This document shows, in pieces, positions 1-10,358 of a stretch of DNA of 64,000 nt. Both the position numbers and the translations under genes were made by a program. The stretch spans positions 113,480,723 to 113,544,722 of the forward strand of contig CP136063.1 in the NCBI GenBank assembly GCA_032622095.1. Reading direction: 5' to 3'. How positions within the stretch are numbered: position 1 is the first letter of the stretch; every line of letters begins with the position of its first letter. The notes under the pieces are model-generated. The model saw only the letters and a program-made list of their open reading frames with translations. It made no database searches and was not told the DNA's origin. The DNA is from Siphonodentalium dalli. Taxonomy: Eukaryota > Mollusca > Scaphopoda > Gadilida > Siphonodentaliidae.

Positions 1-443
1 TGCTGAAGCATTTTCTTAAATGTGTCCAAGTTTTAGTGCTATTAACCTTCAAATGGCCATACCCACCAGTGAAAATGAGACACTTTTATTATATATATCT
101 GTATATCACTGGCTATAAAATCCAAAATACTTGTTAGATTAGCTTCTTATAACAATTGGTATGTGTGTCATTGACATGCTCATGTAATGGGTAATTTGCA
201 TTATCATGTGACAATTACCACCTTGAATTTTTTTGAAAATACCTTGAAAAATTGGCATTTTTTATGAAAAATCATACCATTTTTTTGGCCGATGGAAGTG
301 AAAGAAGACATCAGCAGCAAGAATAGCCACACCATGCATGGGAGATTCATTGGACTGAAAGACCAGGCTGTGAAAAATGCATTAAAATACTTTAAAGTGA
401 CTCCCAGGAATCAAAAATGCCAAAAAGTTCATTTTTCCCTTTA
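1..443 (+). repeat. Partial satellite unit at window start
   Basis: The window opens inside a unit, at the position equivalent to 1358 of the reference unit, and runs to the first MITE copy at 444. No difference from the reference body was noticed. Confidence 0.95.
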
Positions 444-894
444 GGTTACACTGGTGTAAATGTTTTCCATAGGCCTCAGTGCTAACGTTTTAGCGTATGC
501 TGTTGGCTATATGAACCATGGGTCCAATTTTTTTTTTTAATCTGAAAAATTGACATTTCGGGAAACTTTTTACACAAAAAAATCATATCTGTCTAGCAGG
601 GAATTCGCCTTTAAATCTTGTGTTTTCGTAACTAGTGTCAGATCCGCATAAAAAAATACTGTCATATTTTAGACCACACCAACAAATTCAAACTTCACTA
701 CAAAGGGTTAATTCCTGTGCCAATGGCTATCTTACCTATGGGAAATCATAGGGAAGAGGTGTGATGATTTTTTTATGCAAAAAGCACACAAGGCTATTGA
801 CCAATCAGGGCCCAGTGTCTATTTTATTCTCTCCTATATATTCCTCCCGCATCCGCTAGAGGTCTCTCCGAGCCTTATTTACACCAGTGTAACC
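444..894 (+). mobile_element. 451-bp TIR element (MITE-like), copy 1, variant right flank
   Basis: Ends are GGTTACACTGGTGTAAAT and its exact complement. Left flank is the usual CCCTTTA, but the right flank is TTTATAAAG instead of TAAAG, four extra bases (895-898). This is the only occupied site seen with a different flank. A 4-bp TTTA duplication of a CCCTTTATAAAG target, or a repair event, would explain it. Confidence 0.93.
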
Positions 895-910
895 TTTATA
901 AAGCGATAGC

Positions 911-924
911 CCGCTTTTTCGCGG
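911..924. other. Small GC hairpin next to the insertion site
   Basis: CCGC (911-914) pairs with GCGG (921-924) across a TTTTTC loop. It starts 12 bases right of the reference pre-insertion TA context and is present in every unit. In the unit starting at 4952 the stem is broken by G to A at 4962. Stem is only 4 bp, so function is doubtful. Confidence 0.4.
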
Positions 925-1208
925 AATAATTGTAACACCCTACATTTTTTCAGAATTGCCCATGAATGAAAAAAATGTGTTCAAAAATAATATCACTTCT
1001 GTGGTTCTTTATTTATCACACACAATTTAACCCCACTCTCTGTAACACATTATTCATCAAAAAAGCACATTTTTCCACCACAAGTCATATTCAGGCCCCA
1101 TTTTCACACAGTTTTTGGGGTCTGGTGTTGCAAACTTGGATCAGCTATGGAAGACTGTACAAGATCCTTTCCATGAGAGAACTTCTGGTGATGTGAGGTC
1201 ATTGAGTC

Positions 1209-1225
1209 CAGATCTGATCAGCTGA
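1209..1225. other. Three overlapping 8-bp palindromes
   Basis: CAGATCTGATCAGCTGA contains the perfect palindromes CAGATCTG (1209-1216), CTGATCAG (1214-1221) and TCAGCTGA (1218-1225, containing the E-box CAGCTG). It recurs once per unit. It could be a protein-binding site, but that is inference only. Confidence 0.5.
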
Positions 1226-1470
1226 GCATCAAGCACATGACTTTATCAGCACATGGAAGACTAAAATATGACATTTTCAGGTCTGCAAGGGTGATCCAAG
1301 ATAACTGGATGTGGGTGTATATTGAATTAGTTGAACAAAGATATGCTCTCTTTGAAATGCTGAAGCATTTTCTTAAATGTGTCCAAGTTTTAGTGCTATT
1401 AACCTTCAAATGGCCATACCCACCAGTGAAAATGAGACACTTTTATTATATATATCTGTATATCACTGGC

Positions 1471-1477
1471 TATAAAA
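1471..1477 (+). promoter_or_regulatory. TATA-like box in satellite body
   Basis: TATAAAA in the context GGCTATAAAATCC matches the RNA polymerase II TATA consensus well. The surrounding sequence is AT-rich, so a chance match is plausible, and no gene follows. Repeated once per unit. Confidence 0.25.
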
Positions 1478-1546
1478 TCCAAAATACTTGTTAGATTAGC
1501 TTCTTATAACAATTGGTATGTGTGTCATTGACATGCTCATGTAATG

Positions 1547-1576
1547 GGTAATTTGCATTATCATGTGACAATTACC
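1547..1576. promoter_or_regulatory. Octamer plus E-box inside a 7-bp inverted repeat
   Basis: GGTAATT (1547-1553) is matched by its complement AATTACC (1570-1576). Between and overlapping these lie a perfect octamer ATTTGCAT (1551-1558), the consensus for POU/Oct proteins, and TCATGTGAC (1561-1569), which contains the E-box CATGTG in an M-box-like context. The arrangement recurs in each unit; the unit starting at 7205 lacks one A between the two motifs (near 7861). Binding is not shown by sequence alone. Confidence 0.35.
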
Positions 1577-1769
1577 ACCTTGAATTTTTTTGAAAATACC
1601 TTGAAAAATTGGCATTTTTTATGAAAAATCATACCATTTTTTTGGCCGATGGAAGTGAAAGAAGACATCAGCAGCAAGAATAGCCACACCATGCATGGGA
1701 GATTCATTGGACTGAAAGACCAGGCTGTGAAAAATGCATTAAAATACTTTAAAGTGACTCCCAGGAATC

Positions 1770-1793
1770 AAAAATGCCAAAAAGTTCATTTTT
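1770..1793. other. 7-bp-stem hairpin left of the insertion site
   Basis: AAAAATG (1770-1776) pairs with CATTTTT (1787-1793) across a 10-base loop, ending 5 bases before the target TA at 1799-1800. Present in every unit, occupied or empty. Confidence 0.4.
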
Positions 1794-1800
1794 CCCTTTA

Positions 1801-1818
1801 GGTTACACTGGTGTAAAT
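1801..1818 (+). repeat. Left terminal inverted repeat of reference MITE
   Basis: 18 bp, perfectly complementary to 2234-2251. Identity stops directly inside: GTTTTCC on the left versus AAGGCTC when the right end is read inward. Confidence 0.95.
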
Positions 1819-2091
1819 GTTTTCCATAGGCCTCAGTGCTAACATTTTAGCGTATGCTGTTGGCTATATGAACCATGGGTCCAATTTTTTTTTTTAATCT
1901 GAAAAATTGACATTTCGGGAAACTTTTTACACAAAAAAATCATATCTGTCTAGCAGGGAATTCGCCTTTAAATCTTGTGTTTTCGTAACTAGTGTCAGAT
2001 CCGCATAAAAAAATACTGTCATATTTTAGACCACACCAACAAATTCAAACTTCACTACAAAGGGTTAATTCCTGTGCCAATGGCTATCTTA

Positions 2092-2109
2092 CCTATGGGA
2101 AATCATAGG
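2092..2109. other. Short inverted repeat inside the MITE
   Basis: CCTATG (2092-2097) and CATAGG (2104-2109) form a 6-bp stem with a 6-base loop. Present in each MITE copy. Confidence 0.4.
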
Positions 2110-2131
2110 GAAGAGGTGTGATGATTTTTTT

Positions 2132-2198
2132 ATGCAAAAAGCACACAAGGCTATTGACCAATCAGGGCCCAGTGTCTATTTTATTCTCTCCTATATAT
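2132..2198 (+). promoter_or_regulatory. Octamer-like, CCAAT and TATA series inside the MITE
   Basis: ATGCAAAA (2132-2139, 7 of 8 bases of the inverted octamer), CCAAT (2158-2162, in GACCAATCAG) and TATATAT (2192-2198) occur in this order with promoter-like spacing, pointing to the right TIR and the following satellite unit. A start would fall near 2222-2228. This resembles vertebrate and invertebrate histone-type promoters in layout, but the region is AT-rich and no transcript evidence exists here. Confidence 0.3.
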
Positions 2199-2233
2199 TC
2201 CTCCCGCATCCGCTAGAGGTCTCTCCGAGCCTT

Positions 2234-2251
2234 ATTTACACCAGTGTAACC
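2234..2251 (-). repeat. Right terminal inverted repeat of reference MITE
   Basis: Exact inverted partner of 1801-1818, followed by the duplicated TA at 2252-2253. Confidence 0.95.
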
Positions 2252-3146
2252 TAAAGCGATAGCCCGCTTTTTCGCGGAATAATTGTAACACCCTACATTT
2301 TTTCAGAATTGCCCATGAATGAAAAAAATGTGTTCAAAAATAATATCACTTCTGTGGTTCTTTATTTATCACACACAATTTAACCCCACTCTCTGTAACA
2401 CATTATTCATCAAAAAAGCACATTTTTCCACCACAAGTCATATTCAGGCCCCATTTTCACACAGTTTTTGGGGTCTGGTGTTGCAAACTTGGATCAGCTA
2501 TGGAAGACTGTACAAGATCCTTTCCATGAGAGAACTTCTGGTGATGTGAGGTCATTGAGTCCAGATCTGATCAGCTGAGCATCAAGCACATGACTTTATC
2601 AGCACATGGAAGACTAAAATATGACATTTTCAGGTCTGCAAGGGTGATCCAAGATAACTGGATGTGGGTGTATATTGAATTAGTTGAACAAAGATATGCT
2701 CTCTTTGAAATGCTGAAGCATTTTCTTAAATGTGTCCAAGTTTTAGTGCTATTAACCTTCAAATGGCCATACCCACCAGTGAAAATGAGACACTTTTATT
2801 ATATATATCTGTATATCACTGGCTATAAAATCCAAAATACTTGTTAGATTAGCTTCTTATAACAATTGGTATGTGTGTCATTGACATGCTCATGTAATGG
2901 GTAATTTGCATTATCATGTGACAATTACCACCTTGAATTTTTTTGAAAATACCTTGAAAAATTGGCATTTTTTATGAAAAATCATACCATTTTTTTGGCC
3001 GATGGAAGTGAAAGAAGACATCAGCAGCAAGAATAGCCACACCATGCATGGGAGATTCATTGGACTGAAAGACCAGGCTGTGAAAAATGCATTAAAATAC
3101 TTTAAAGTGACTCCCAGGAATCAAAAATGCCAAAAAGTTCATTTTT

Positions 3147-3158
3147 CCCTTTAAAGCG
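3147..3158 (+). other. Empty insertion site, type A CCCTTTAAAGCG
   Basis: Junction of short unit 2256-3155 (900 bp). Matches the clean pre-insertion target with a single TA. Confidence 0.9.
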
Positions 3159-4046
3159 ATAGCCCGCTTTTTCGCGGAATAATTGTAACACCCTACATTT
3201 TTTCAGAATTGCCCATGAATGAAAAAAATGTGTTCAAAAATAATATCACTTCTGTGGTTCTTTATTTATCACACACAATTTAACCCCACTCTCTGTAACA
3301 CATTATTCATCAAAAAAGCACATTTTTCCACCACAAGTCATATTCAGGCCCCATTTTCACACAGTTTTTGGGGTCTGGTGTTGCAAACTTGGATCAGCTA
3401 TGGAAGACTGTACAAGATCCTTTCCATGAGAGAACTTCTGGTGATGTGAGGTCATTGAGTCCAGATCTGATCAGCTGAGCATCAAGCACATGACTTTATC
3501 AGCACATGGAAGACTAAAATATGACATTTTCAGGTCTGCAAGGGTGATCCAAGATAACTGGATGTGGGTGTATATTGAATTAGTTGAACAAAGATATGCT
3601 CTCTTTGAAATGCTGAAGCATTTTCTTAAATGTGTCCAAGTTTTAGTGCTATTAACCTTCAAATGGCCATACCCACCAGTGAAAATGAGACACTTTTATT
3701 ATATATATCTGTATATCACTGGCTATAAAATCCAAAATACTTGTTAGATTAGCTTCTTATAACAATTGGTATGTGTGTCATTGACATGCTCATGTAATGG
3801 GTAATTTGCATTATCATGTGACAATTACCACCTTGAATTTTTTTGAAAATACCTTGAAAAATTGGCATTTTTTATGAAAAATCATACCATTTTTTTGGCC
3901 GATGGAAGTGAAAGAAGACATCAGCAGCAAGAATAGCCACACCATGCATGGGAGATTCATTGGACTGAAAGACCAGGCTGTGAAAAATGCATTAAAATAC
4001 TTTAAAGTGACTCCCAGGAATCAAAAATGCCAAAAAGTTCATTTTT

Positions 4047-4056
4047 CCCTTTAGCG
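4047..4056 (+). other. Empty insertion site, type C CCCTTTAGCG
   Basis: Junction of short unit 3156-4053 (898 bp). Two A residues fewer than the clean site, compatible with loss of TAAA from the right flank after excision. Confidence 0.9.
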
Positions 4057-4944
4057 ATAGCCCGCTTTTTCGCGGAATAATTGTAACACCCTACATTTTT
4101 TCAGAATTGCCCATGAATGAAAAAAATGTGTTCAAAAATAATATCACTTCTGTGGTTCTTTATTTATCACACACAATTTAACCCCACTCTCTGTAACACA
4201 TTATTCATCAAAAAAGCACATTTTTCCACCACAAGTCATATTCAGGCCCCATTTTCACACAGTTTTTGGGGTCTGGTGTTGCAAACTTGGATCAGCTATG
4301 GAAGACTGTACAAGATCCTTTCCATGAGAGAACTTCTGGTGATGTGAGGTCATTGAGTCCAGATCTGATCAGCTGAGCATCAAGCACATGACTTTATCAG
4401 CACATGGAAGACTAAAATATGACATTTTCAGGTCTGCAAGGGTGATCCAAGATAACTGGATGTGGGTGTATATTGAATTAGTTGAACAAAGATATGCTCT
4501 CTTTGAAATGCTGAAGCATTTTCTTAAATGTGTCCAAGTTTTAGTGCTATTAACCTTCAAATGGCCATACCCACCAGTGAAAATGAGACACTTTTATTAT
4601 ATATATCTGTATATCACTGGCTATAAAATCCAAAATACTTGTTAGATTAGCTTCTTATAACAATTGGTATGTGTGTCATTGACATGCTCATGTAATGGGT
4701 AATTTGCATTATCATGTGACAATTACCACCTTGAATTTTTTTGAAAATACCTTGAAAAATTGGCATTTTTTATGAAAAATCATACCATTTTTTTGGCCGA
4801 TGGAAGTGAAAGAAGACATCAGCAGCAAGAATAGCCACACCATGCATGGGAGATTCATTGGACTGAAAGACCAGGCTGTGAAAAATGCATTAAAATACTT
4901 TAAAGTGACTCCCAGGAATCAAAAATGCCAAAAAGTTCATTTTT

Positions 4945-4954
4945 CCCTTTAGCG
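4945..4954 (+). other. Empty insertion site, type C CCCTTTAGCG
   Basis: Junction of short unit 4054-4951 (898 bp). Adjacent to another type C unit, suggesting local duplication. Confidence 0.9.
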
Positions 4955-5849
4955 ATAGCCCACTTTTTCGCGGAATAATTGTAACACCCTACATTTTTTC
5001 AGAATTGCCCATGAATGAAAAAAATGTGTTCAAAAATAATATCACTTCTGTGGTTCTTTATTTATCACACACAATTTAACCCCACTCTCTGTAACACATT
5101 ATTCATCAAAAAAGCACATTTTTCCACCACAAGTCATATTCAGGCCCCATTTTCACACAGTTTTTGGGGTCTGGTGTTGCAAACTTGGATCAGCTATGGA
5201 AGACTGTACAAGATCCTTTCCATGAGAGAACTTCTGGTGATGTGAGGTCATTGAGTCCAGATCTGATCAGCTGAGCATCAAGCACATGACTTTATCAGCA
5301 CATGGAAGACTAAAATATGACATTTTCAGGTCTGCAAGGGTGATCCAAGATAACTGGATGTGGGTGTATATTGAATTAGTTGAACAAAGATATGCTCTCT
5401 TTGAAATGCTGAAGCATTTTCTTAAATGTGTCCAAGTTTTAGTGCTATTAACCTTCAAATGGCCATACCCACCAGTGAAAATGAGACACTTTTATTATAT
5501 ATATCTGTATATCACTGGCTATAAAATCCAAAATACTTGTTAGATTAGCTTCTTATAACAATTGGTATGTGTGTCATTGACATGCTCATGTAATGGGTAA
5601 TTTGCATTATCATGTGACAATTACCACCTTGAATTTTTTTGAAAATACCTTGAAAAATTGGCATTTTTTATGAAAAATCATACCATTTTTTTGGCCGATG
5701 GAAGTGAAAGAAGACATCAGCAGCAAGAATAGCCACACCATGCATGGGAGATTCATTGGACTGAAAGACCAGGCTGTGAAAAATGCATTAAAATACTTTA
5801 AAGTGACTCCCAGGAATCAAAAATGCCAAAAAGTTCATTTTTCCCTTTA

Positions 5850-6300
5850 GGTTACACTGGTGTAAATGTTTTCCATAGGCCTCAGTGCTAACGTTTTAGC
5901 GTATGCTGTTGGCTATATGAACCATGGGTCCAATTTTTTTTTTTAATCTGAAAAATTGACATTTCGGGAAACTTTTTACACAAAAAAATCATATCTGTCT
6001 AGCAGGGAATTCGCCTTTAAATCTTGTGTTTTCGTAACTAGTGTCAGATCCGCATAAAAAAATACTGTCATATTTTAGACCACACCAACAAATTCAAACT
6101 TCACTACAAAGGGTTAATTCCTGTGCCAATGGCTATCTTACCTATGGGAAATCATAGGGAAGAGGTGTGATGATTTTTTTATGCAAAAAGCACACAAGGC
6201 TATTGACCAATCAGGGCCCAGTGTCTATTTTATTCTCTCCTATATATTCCTCCCGCATCCGCTAGAGGTCTCTCCGAGCCTTATTTACACCAGTGTAACC
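5850..6300 (+). mobile_element. 451-bp TIR element, copy 3
   Basis: Closes unit 4952-6304 (1,353 bp), whose body carries the hairpin substitution G to A at 4962. Flanks CCCTTTA and TAAAG. Confidence 0.93.
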
Positions 6301-7195
6301 TAAAGCGATAGCCCGCTTTTTCGCGGAATAATTGTAACACCCTACATTTTTTCAGAATTGCCCATGAATGAAAAAAATGTGTTCAAAAATAATATCACTT
6401 CTGTGGTTCTTTATTTATCACACACAATTTAACCCCACTCTCTGTAACACATTATTCATCAAAAAAGCACATTTTTCCACCACAAGTCATATTCAGGCCC
6501 CATTTTCACACAGTTTTTGGGGTCTGGTGTTGCAAACTTGGATCAGCTATGGAAGACTGTACAAGATCCTTTCCATGAGAGAACTTCTGGTGATGTGAGG
6601 TCATTGAGTCCAGATCTGATCAGCTGAGCATCAAGCACATGACTTTATCAGCACATGGAAGACTAAAATATGACATTTTCAGGTCTGCAAGGGTGATCCA
6701 AGATAACTGGATGTGGGTGTATATTGAATTAGTTGAACAAAGATATGCTCTCTTTGAAATGCTGAAGCATTTTCTTAAATGTGTCCAAGTTTTAGTGCTA
6801 TTAACCTTCAAATGGCCATACCCACCAGTGAAAATGAGACACTTTTATTATATATATCTGTATATCACTGGCTATAAAATCCAAAATACTTGTTAGATTA
6901 GCTTCTTATAACAATTGGTATGTGTGTCATTGACATGCTCATGTAATGGGTAATTTGCATTATCATGTGACAATTACCACCTTGAATTTTTTTGAAAATA
7001 CCTTGAAAAATTGGCATTTTTTATGAAAAATCATACCATTTTTTTGGCCGATGGAAGTGAAAGAAGACATCAGCAGCAAGAATAGCCACACCATGCATGG
7101 GAGATTCATTGGACTGAAAGACCAGGCTGTGAAAAATGCATTAAAATACTTTAAAGTGACTCCCAGGAATCAAAAATGCCAAAAAGTTCATTTTT

Positions 7196-7207
7196 CCCTT
7201 TAAAGCG
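7196..7207 (+). other. Empty insertion site, type A CCCTTTAAAGCG
   Basis: Junction of short unit 6305-7204 (900 bp), clean pre-insertion form. Confidence 0.9.
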
Positions 7208-8101
7208 ATAGCCCGCTTTTTCGCGGAATAATTGTAACACCCTACATTTTTTCAGAATTGCCCATGAATGAAAAAAATGTGTTCAAAAATAATATCACTT
7301 CTGTGGTTCTTTATTTATCACACACAATTTAACCCCACTCTCTGTAACACATTATTCATCAAAAAAGCACATTTTTCCACCACAAGTCATATTCAGGCCC
7401 CATTTTCACACAGTTTTTGGGGTCTGGTGTTGCAAACTTGGATCAGCTATGGAAGACTGTACAAGATCCTTTCCATGAGAGAACTTCTGGTGATGTGAGG
7501 TCATTGAGTCCAGATCTGATCAGCTGAGCATCAAGCACATGACTTTATCAGCACATGGAAGACTAAAATATGACATTTTCAGGTCTGCAAGGGTGATCCA
7601 AGATAACTGGATGTGGGTGTATATTGAATTAGTTGAACAAAGATATGCTCTCTTTGAAATGCTGAAGCATTTTCTTAAATGTGTCCAAGTTTTAGTGCTA
7701 TTAACCTTCAAATGGCCATACCCACCAGTGAAAATGAGACACTTTTATTATATATATCTGTATATCACTGGCTATAAAATCCAAAATACTTGTTAGATTA
7801 GCTTCTTATAACAATTGGTATGTGTGTCATTGACATGCTCATGTAATGGGTAATTTGCATTTCATGTGACAATTACCACCTTGAATTTTTTTGAAAATAC
7901 CTTGAAAAATTGGCATTTTTTATGAAAAATCATACCATTTTTTTGGCCGATGGAAGTGAAAGAAGACATCAGCAGCAAGAATAGCCACACCATGCATGGG
8001 AGATTCATTGGACTGAAAGACCAGGCTGTGAAAAATGCATTAAAATACTTTAAAGTGACTCCCAGGAATCAAAAATGCCAAAAAGTTCATTTTTCCCTTT
8101 A

Positions 8102-8552
8102 GGTTACACTGGTGTAAATGTTTTCCATAGGCCTCAGTGCTAACGTTTTAGCGTATGCTGTTGGCTATATGAACCATGGGTCCAATTTTTTTTTTTAATC
8201 TGAAAAATTGACATTTCGGGAAACTTTTTACACAAAAAAATCATATCTGTCTAGCAGGGAATTCGCCTTTAAATCTTGTGTTTTCGTAACTAGTGTCAGA
8301 TCCGCATAAAAAAATACTGTCATATTTTAGACCACACCAACAAATTCAAACTTCACTACAAAGGGTTAATTCCTGTGCCAATGGCTATCTTACCTATGGG
8401 AAATCATAGGGAAGAGGTGTGATGATTTTTTTATGCAAAAAGCACACAAGGCTATTGACCAATCAGGGCCCAGTGTCTATTTTATTCTCTCCTATATATT
8501 CCTCCCGCATCCGCTAGAGGTCTCTCCGAGCCTTATTTACACCAGTGTAACC
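8102..8552 (+). mobile_element. 451-bp TIR element, copy 4
   Basis: Closes unit 7205-8556, which is 1,352 bp because one A is missing near 7861, between the octamer and the E-box of the satellite body. Confidence 0.93.
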
Positions 8553-9447
8553 TAAAGCGATAGCCCGCTTTTTCGCGGAATAATTGTAACACCCTACATT
8601 TTTTCAGAATTGCCCATGAATGAAAAAAATGTGTTCAAAAATAATATCACTTCTGTGGTTCTTTATTTATCACACACAATTTAACCCCACTCTCTGTAAC
8701 ACATTATTCATCAAAAAAGCACATTTTTCCACCACAAGTCATATTCAGGCCCCATTTTCACACAGTTTTTGGGGTCTGGTGTTGCAAACTTGGATCAGCT
8801 ATGGAAGACTGTACAAGATCCTTTCCATGAGAGAACTTCTGGTGATGTGAGGTCATTGAGTCCAGATCTGATCAGCTGAGCATCAAGCACATGACTTTAT
8901 CAGCACATGGAAGACTAAAATATGACATTTTCAGGTCTGCAAGGGTGATCCAAGATAACTGGATGTGGGTGTATATTGAATTAGTTGAACAAAGATATGC
9001 TCTCTTTGAAATGCTGAAGCATTTTCTTAAATGTGTCCAAGTTTTAGTGCTATTAACCTTCAAATGGCCATACCCACCAGTGAAAATGAGACACTTTTAT
9101 TATATATATCTGTATATCACTGGCTATAAAATCCAAAATACTTGTTAGATTAGCTTCTTATAACAATTGGTATGTGTGTCATTGACATGCTCATGTAATG
9201 GGTAATTTGCATTATCATGTGACAATTACCACCTTGAATTTTTTTGAAAATACCTTGAAAAATTGGCATTTTTTATGAAAAATCATACCATTTTTTTGGC
9301 CGATGGAAGTGAAAGAAGACATCAGCAGCAAGAATAGCCACACCATGCATGGGAGATTCATTGGACTGAAAGACCAGGCTGTGAAAAATGCATTAAAATA
9401 CTTTAAAGTGACTCCCAGGAATCAAAAATGCCAAAAAGTTCATTTTT

Positions 9448-9458
9448 CCCTTAAAGCG
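9448..9458 (+). other. Empty insertion site, type D CCCTTAAAGCG
   Basis: Junction of short unit 8557-9455 (899 bp). One T fewer than the clean site, so the loss is on the left flank. Confidence 0.9.
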
Positions 9459-10346
9459 ATAGCCCGCTTTTTCGCGGAATAATTGTAACACCCTACATTT
9501 TTTCAGAATTGCCCATGAATGAAAAAAATGTGTTCAAAAATAATATCACTTCTGTGGTTCTTTATTTATCACACACAATTTAACCCCACTCTCTGTAACA
9601 CATTATTCATCAAAAAAGCACATTTTTCCACCACAAGTCATATTCAGGCCCCATTTTCACACAGTTTTTGGGGTCTGGTGTTGCAAACTTGGATCAGCTA
9701 TGGAAGACTGTACAAGATCCTTTCCATGAGAGAACTTCTGGTGATGTGAGGTCATTGAGTCCAGATCTGATCAGCTGAGCATCAAGCACATGACTTTATC
9801 AGCACATGGAAGACTAAAATATGACATTTTCAGGTCTGCAAGGGTGATCCAAGATAACTGGATGTGGGTGTATATTGAATTAGTTGAACAAAGATATGCT
9901 CTCTTTGAAATGCTGAAGCATTTTCTTAAATGTGTCCAAGTTTTAGTGCTATTAACCTTCAAATGGCCATACCCACCAGTGAAAATGAGACACTTTTATT
10001 ATATATATCTGTATATCACTGGCTATAAAATCCAAAATACTTGTTAGATTAGCTTCTTATAACAATTGGTATGTGTGTCATTGACATGCTCATGTAATGG
10101 GTAATTTGCATTATCATGTGACAATTACCACCTTGAATTTTTTTGAAAATACCTTGAAAAATTGGCATTTTTTATGAAAAATCATACCATTTTTTTGGCC
10201 GATGGAAGTGAAAGAAGACATCAGCAGCAAGAATAGCCACACCATGCATGGGAGATTCATTGGACTGAAAGACCAGGCTGTGAAAAATGCATTAAAATAC
10301 TTTAAAGTGACTCCCAGGAATCAAAAATGCCAAAAAGTTCATTTTT

Positions 10347-10358
10347 CCCTTTAAAGCG
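10347..10358 (+). other. Empty insertion site, type A CCCTTTAAAGCG
   Basis: Junction of short unit 9456-10355 (900 bp), clean form, directly following a type D junction. Confidence 0.9.

Larger units (their letters stand above)
1801..2251 (+). mobile_element. 451-bp TIR element (MITE-like), copy 2, reference
   Basis: The left terminus GGTTACACTGGTGTAAAT (1801-1818) is perfectly inverted at 2234-2251. Flanks are CCCTTTA and TAAAGCG. Removing the element and one TA gives CCCTTTAAAGCG, exactly the sequence of several short-unit junctions, which proves the 2-bp TA duplication. The TIR core TTACAC-TG-GTGTAA is itself nearly palindromic. There is no ORF of useful length, so the element is non-autonomous and any transposase would come from elsewhere. 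A TA target fits Tc1/mariner-type enzymes, but the termini do not let me name a family. One difference from other copies: G to A at 1844, a CpG-type transition. Confidence 0.93.
903..2255 (+). repeat. Reference long unit (satellite body 903-1800 plus MITE)
   Basis: This is the first complete unit and it is used for all motif coordinates here. It holds, in order: a small GC-rich hairpin (911-924), overlapping palindromes (1209-1225), a TATA-like box (1471-1477), an octamer and E-box inside an inverted repeat (1547-1576), a T-rich and A-rich tract (about 1585-1645), a 7-bp-stem hairpin (1770-1793), the insertion TA (1799-1800), the MITE (1801-2251) and the second TA (2252-2253). Its MITE carries one noticed substitution, G to A at 1844. 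No gene is recognisable in either strand. Confidence 0.95.

Noticed and set aside
915-935. CENP-B box in TTCGCGGAATAATTG, suggesting a centromere
   Set aside because: Only TTCG and the central A agree; the required CGGG part is missing. Centromeric location cannot be claimed from sequence.
1471-1477. Satellite TATA box as the promoter of a real gene
   Set aside because: No ORF, exon or RNA gene follows it; kept only as a low-confidence motif.
966-1494. Recurring ORFs of 76 (966-1196, +), 85 (1237-1494, +) and 63 (1218-1409, -) codons in nearly every unit
   Set aside because: They recur only because the satellite recurs. The 63- and 85-codon frames overlap on opposite strands, no domain or codon signature is visible, and one unit has a stop (41914) without other change.
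903-1800. 5S rRNA, tRNA or snRNA gene hidden in the repeat unit
   Set aside because: I looked for B-box-like GGTTCGA sequences, 5S internal control regions and known snRNA starts and saw none.
2081-2130. Resemblance of ATCTTACCTATGGG in the MITE to the 5' end of U1 snRNA
   Set aside because: Only the CTTACCT core matches; the rest, including the Sm site and stem loops, does not.
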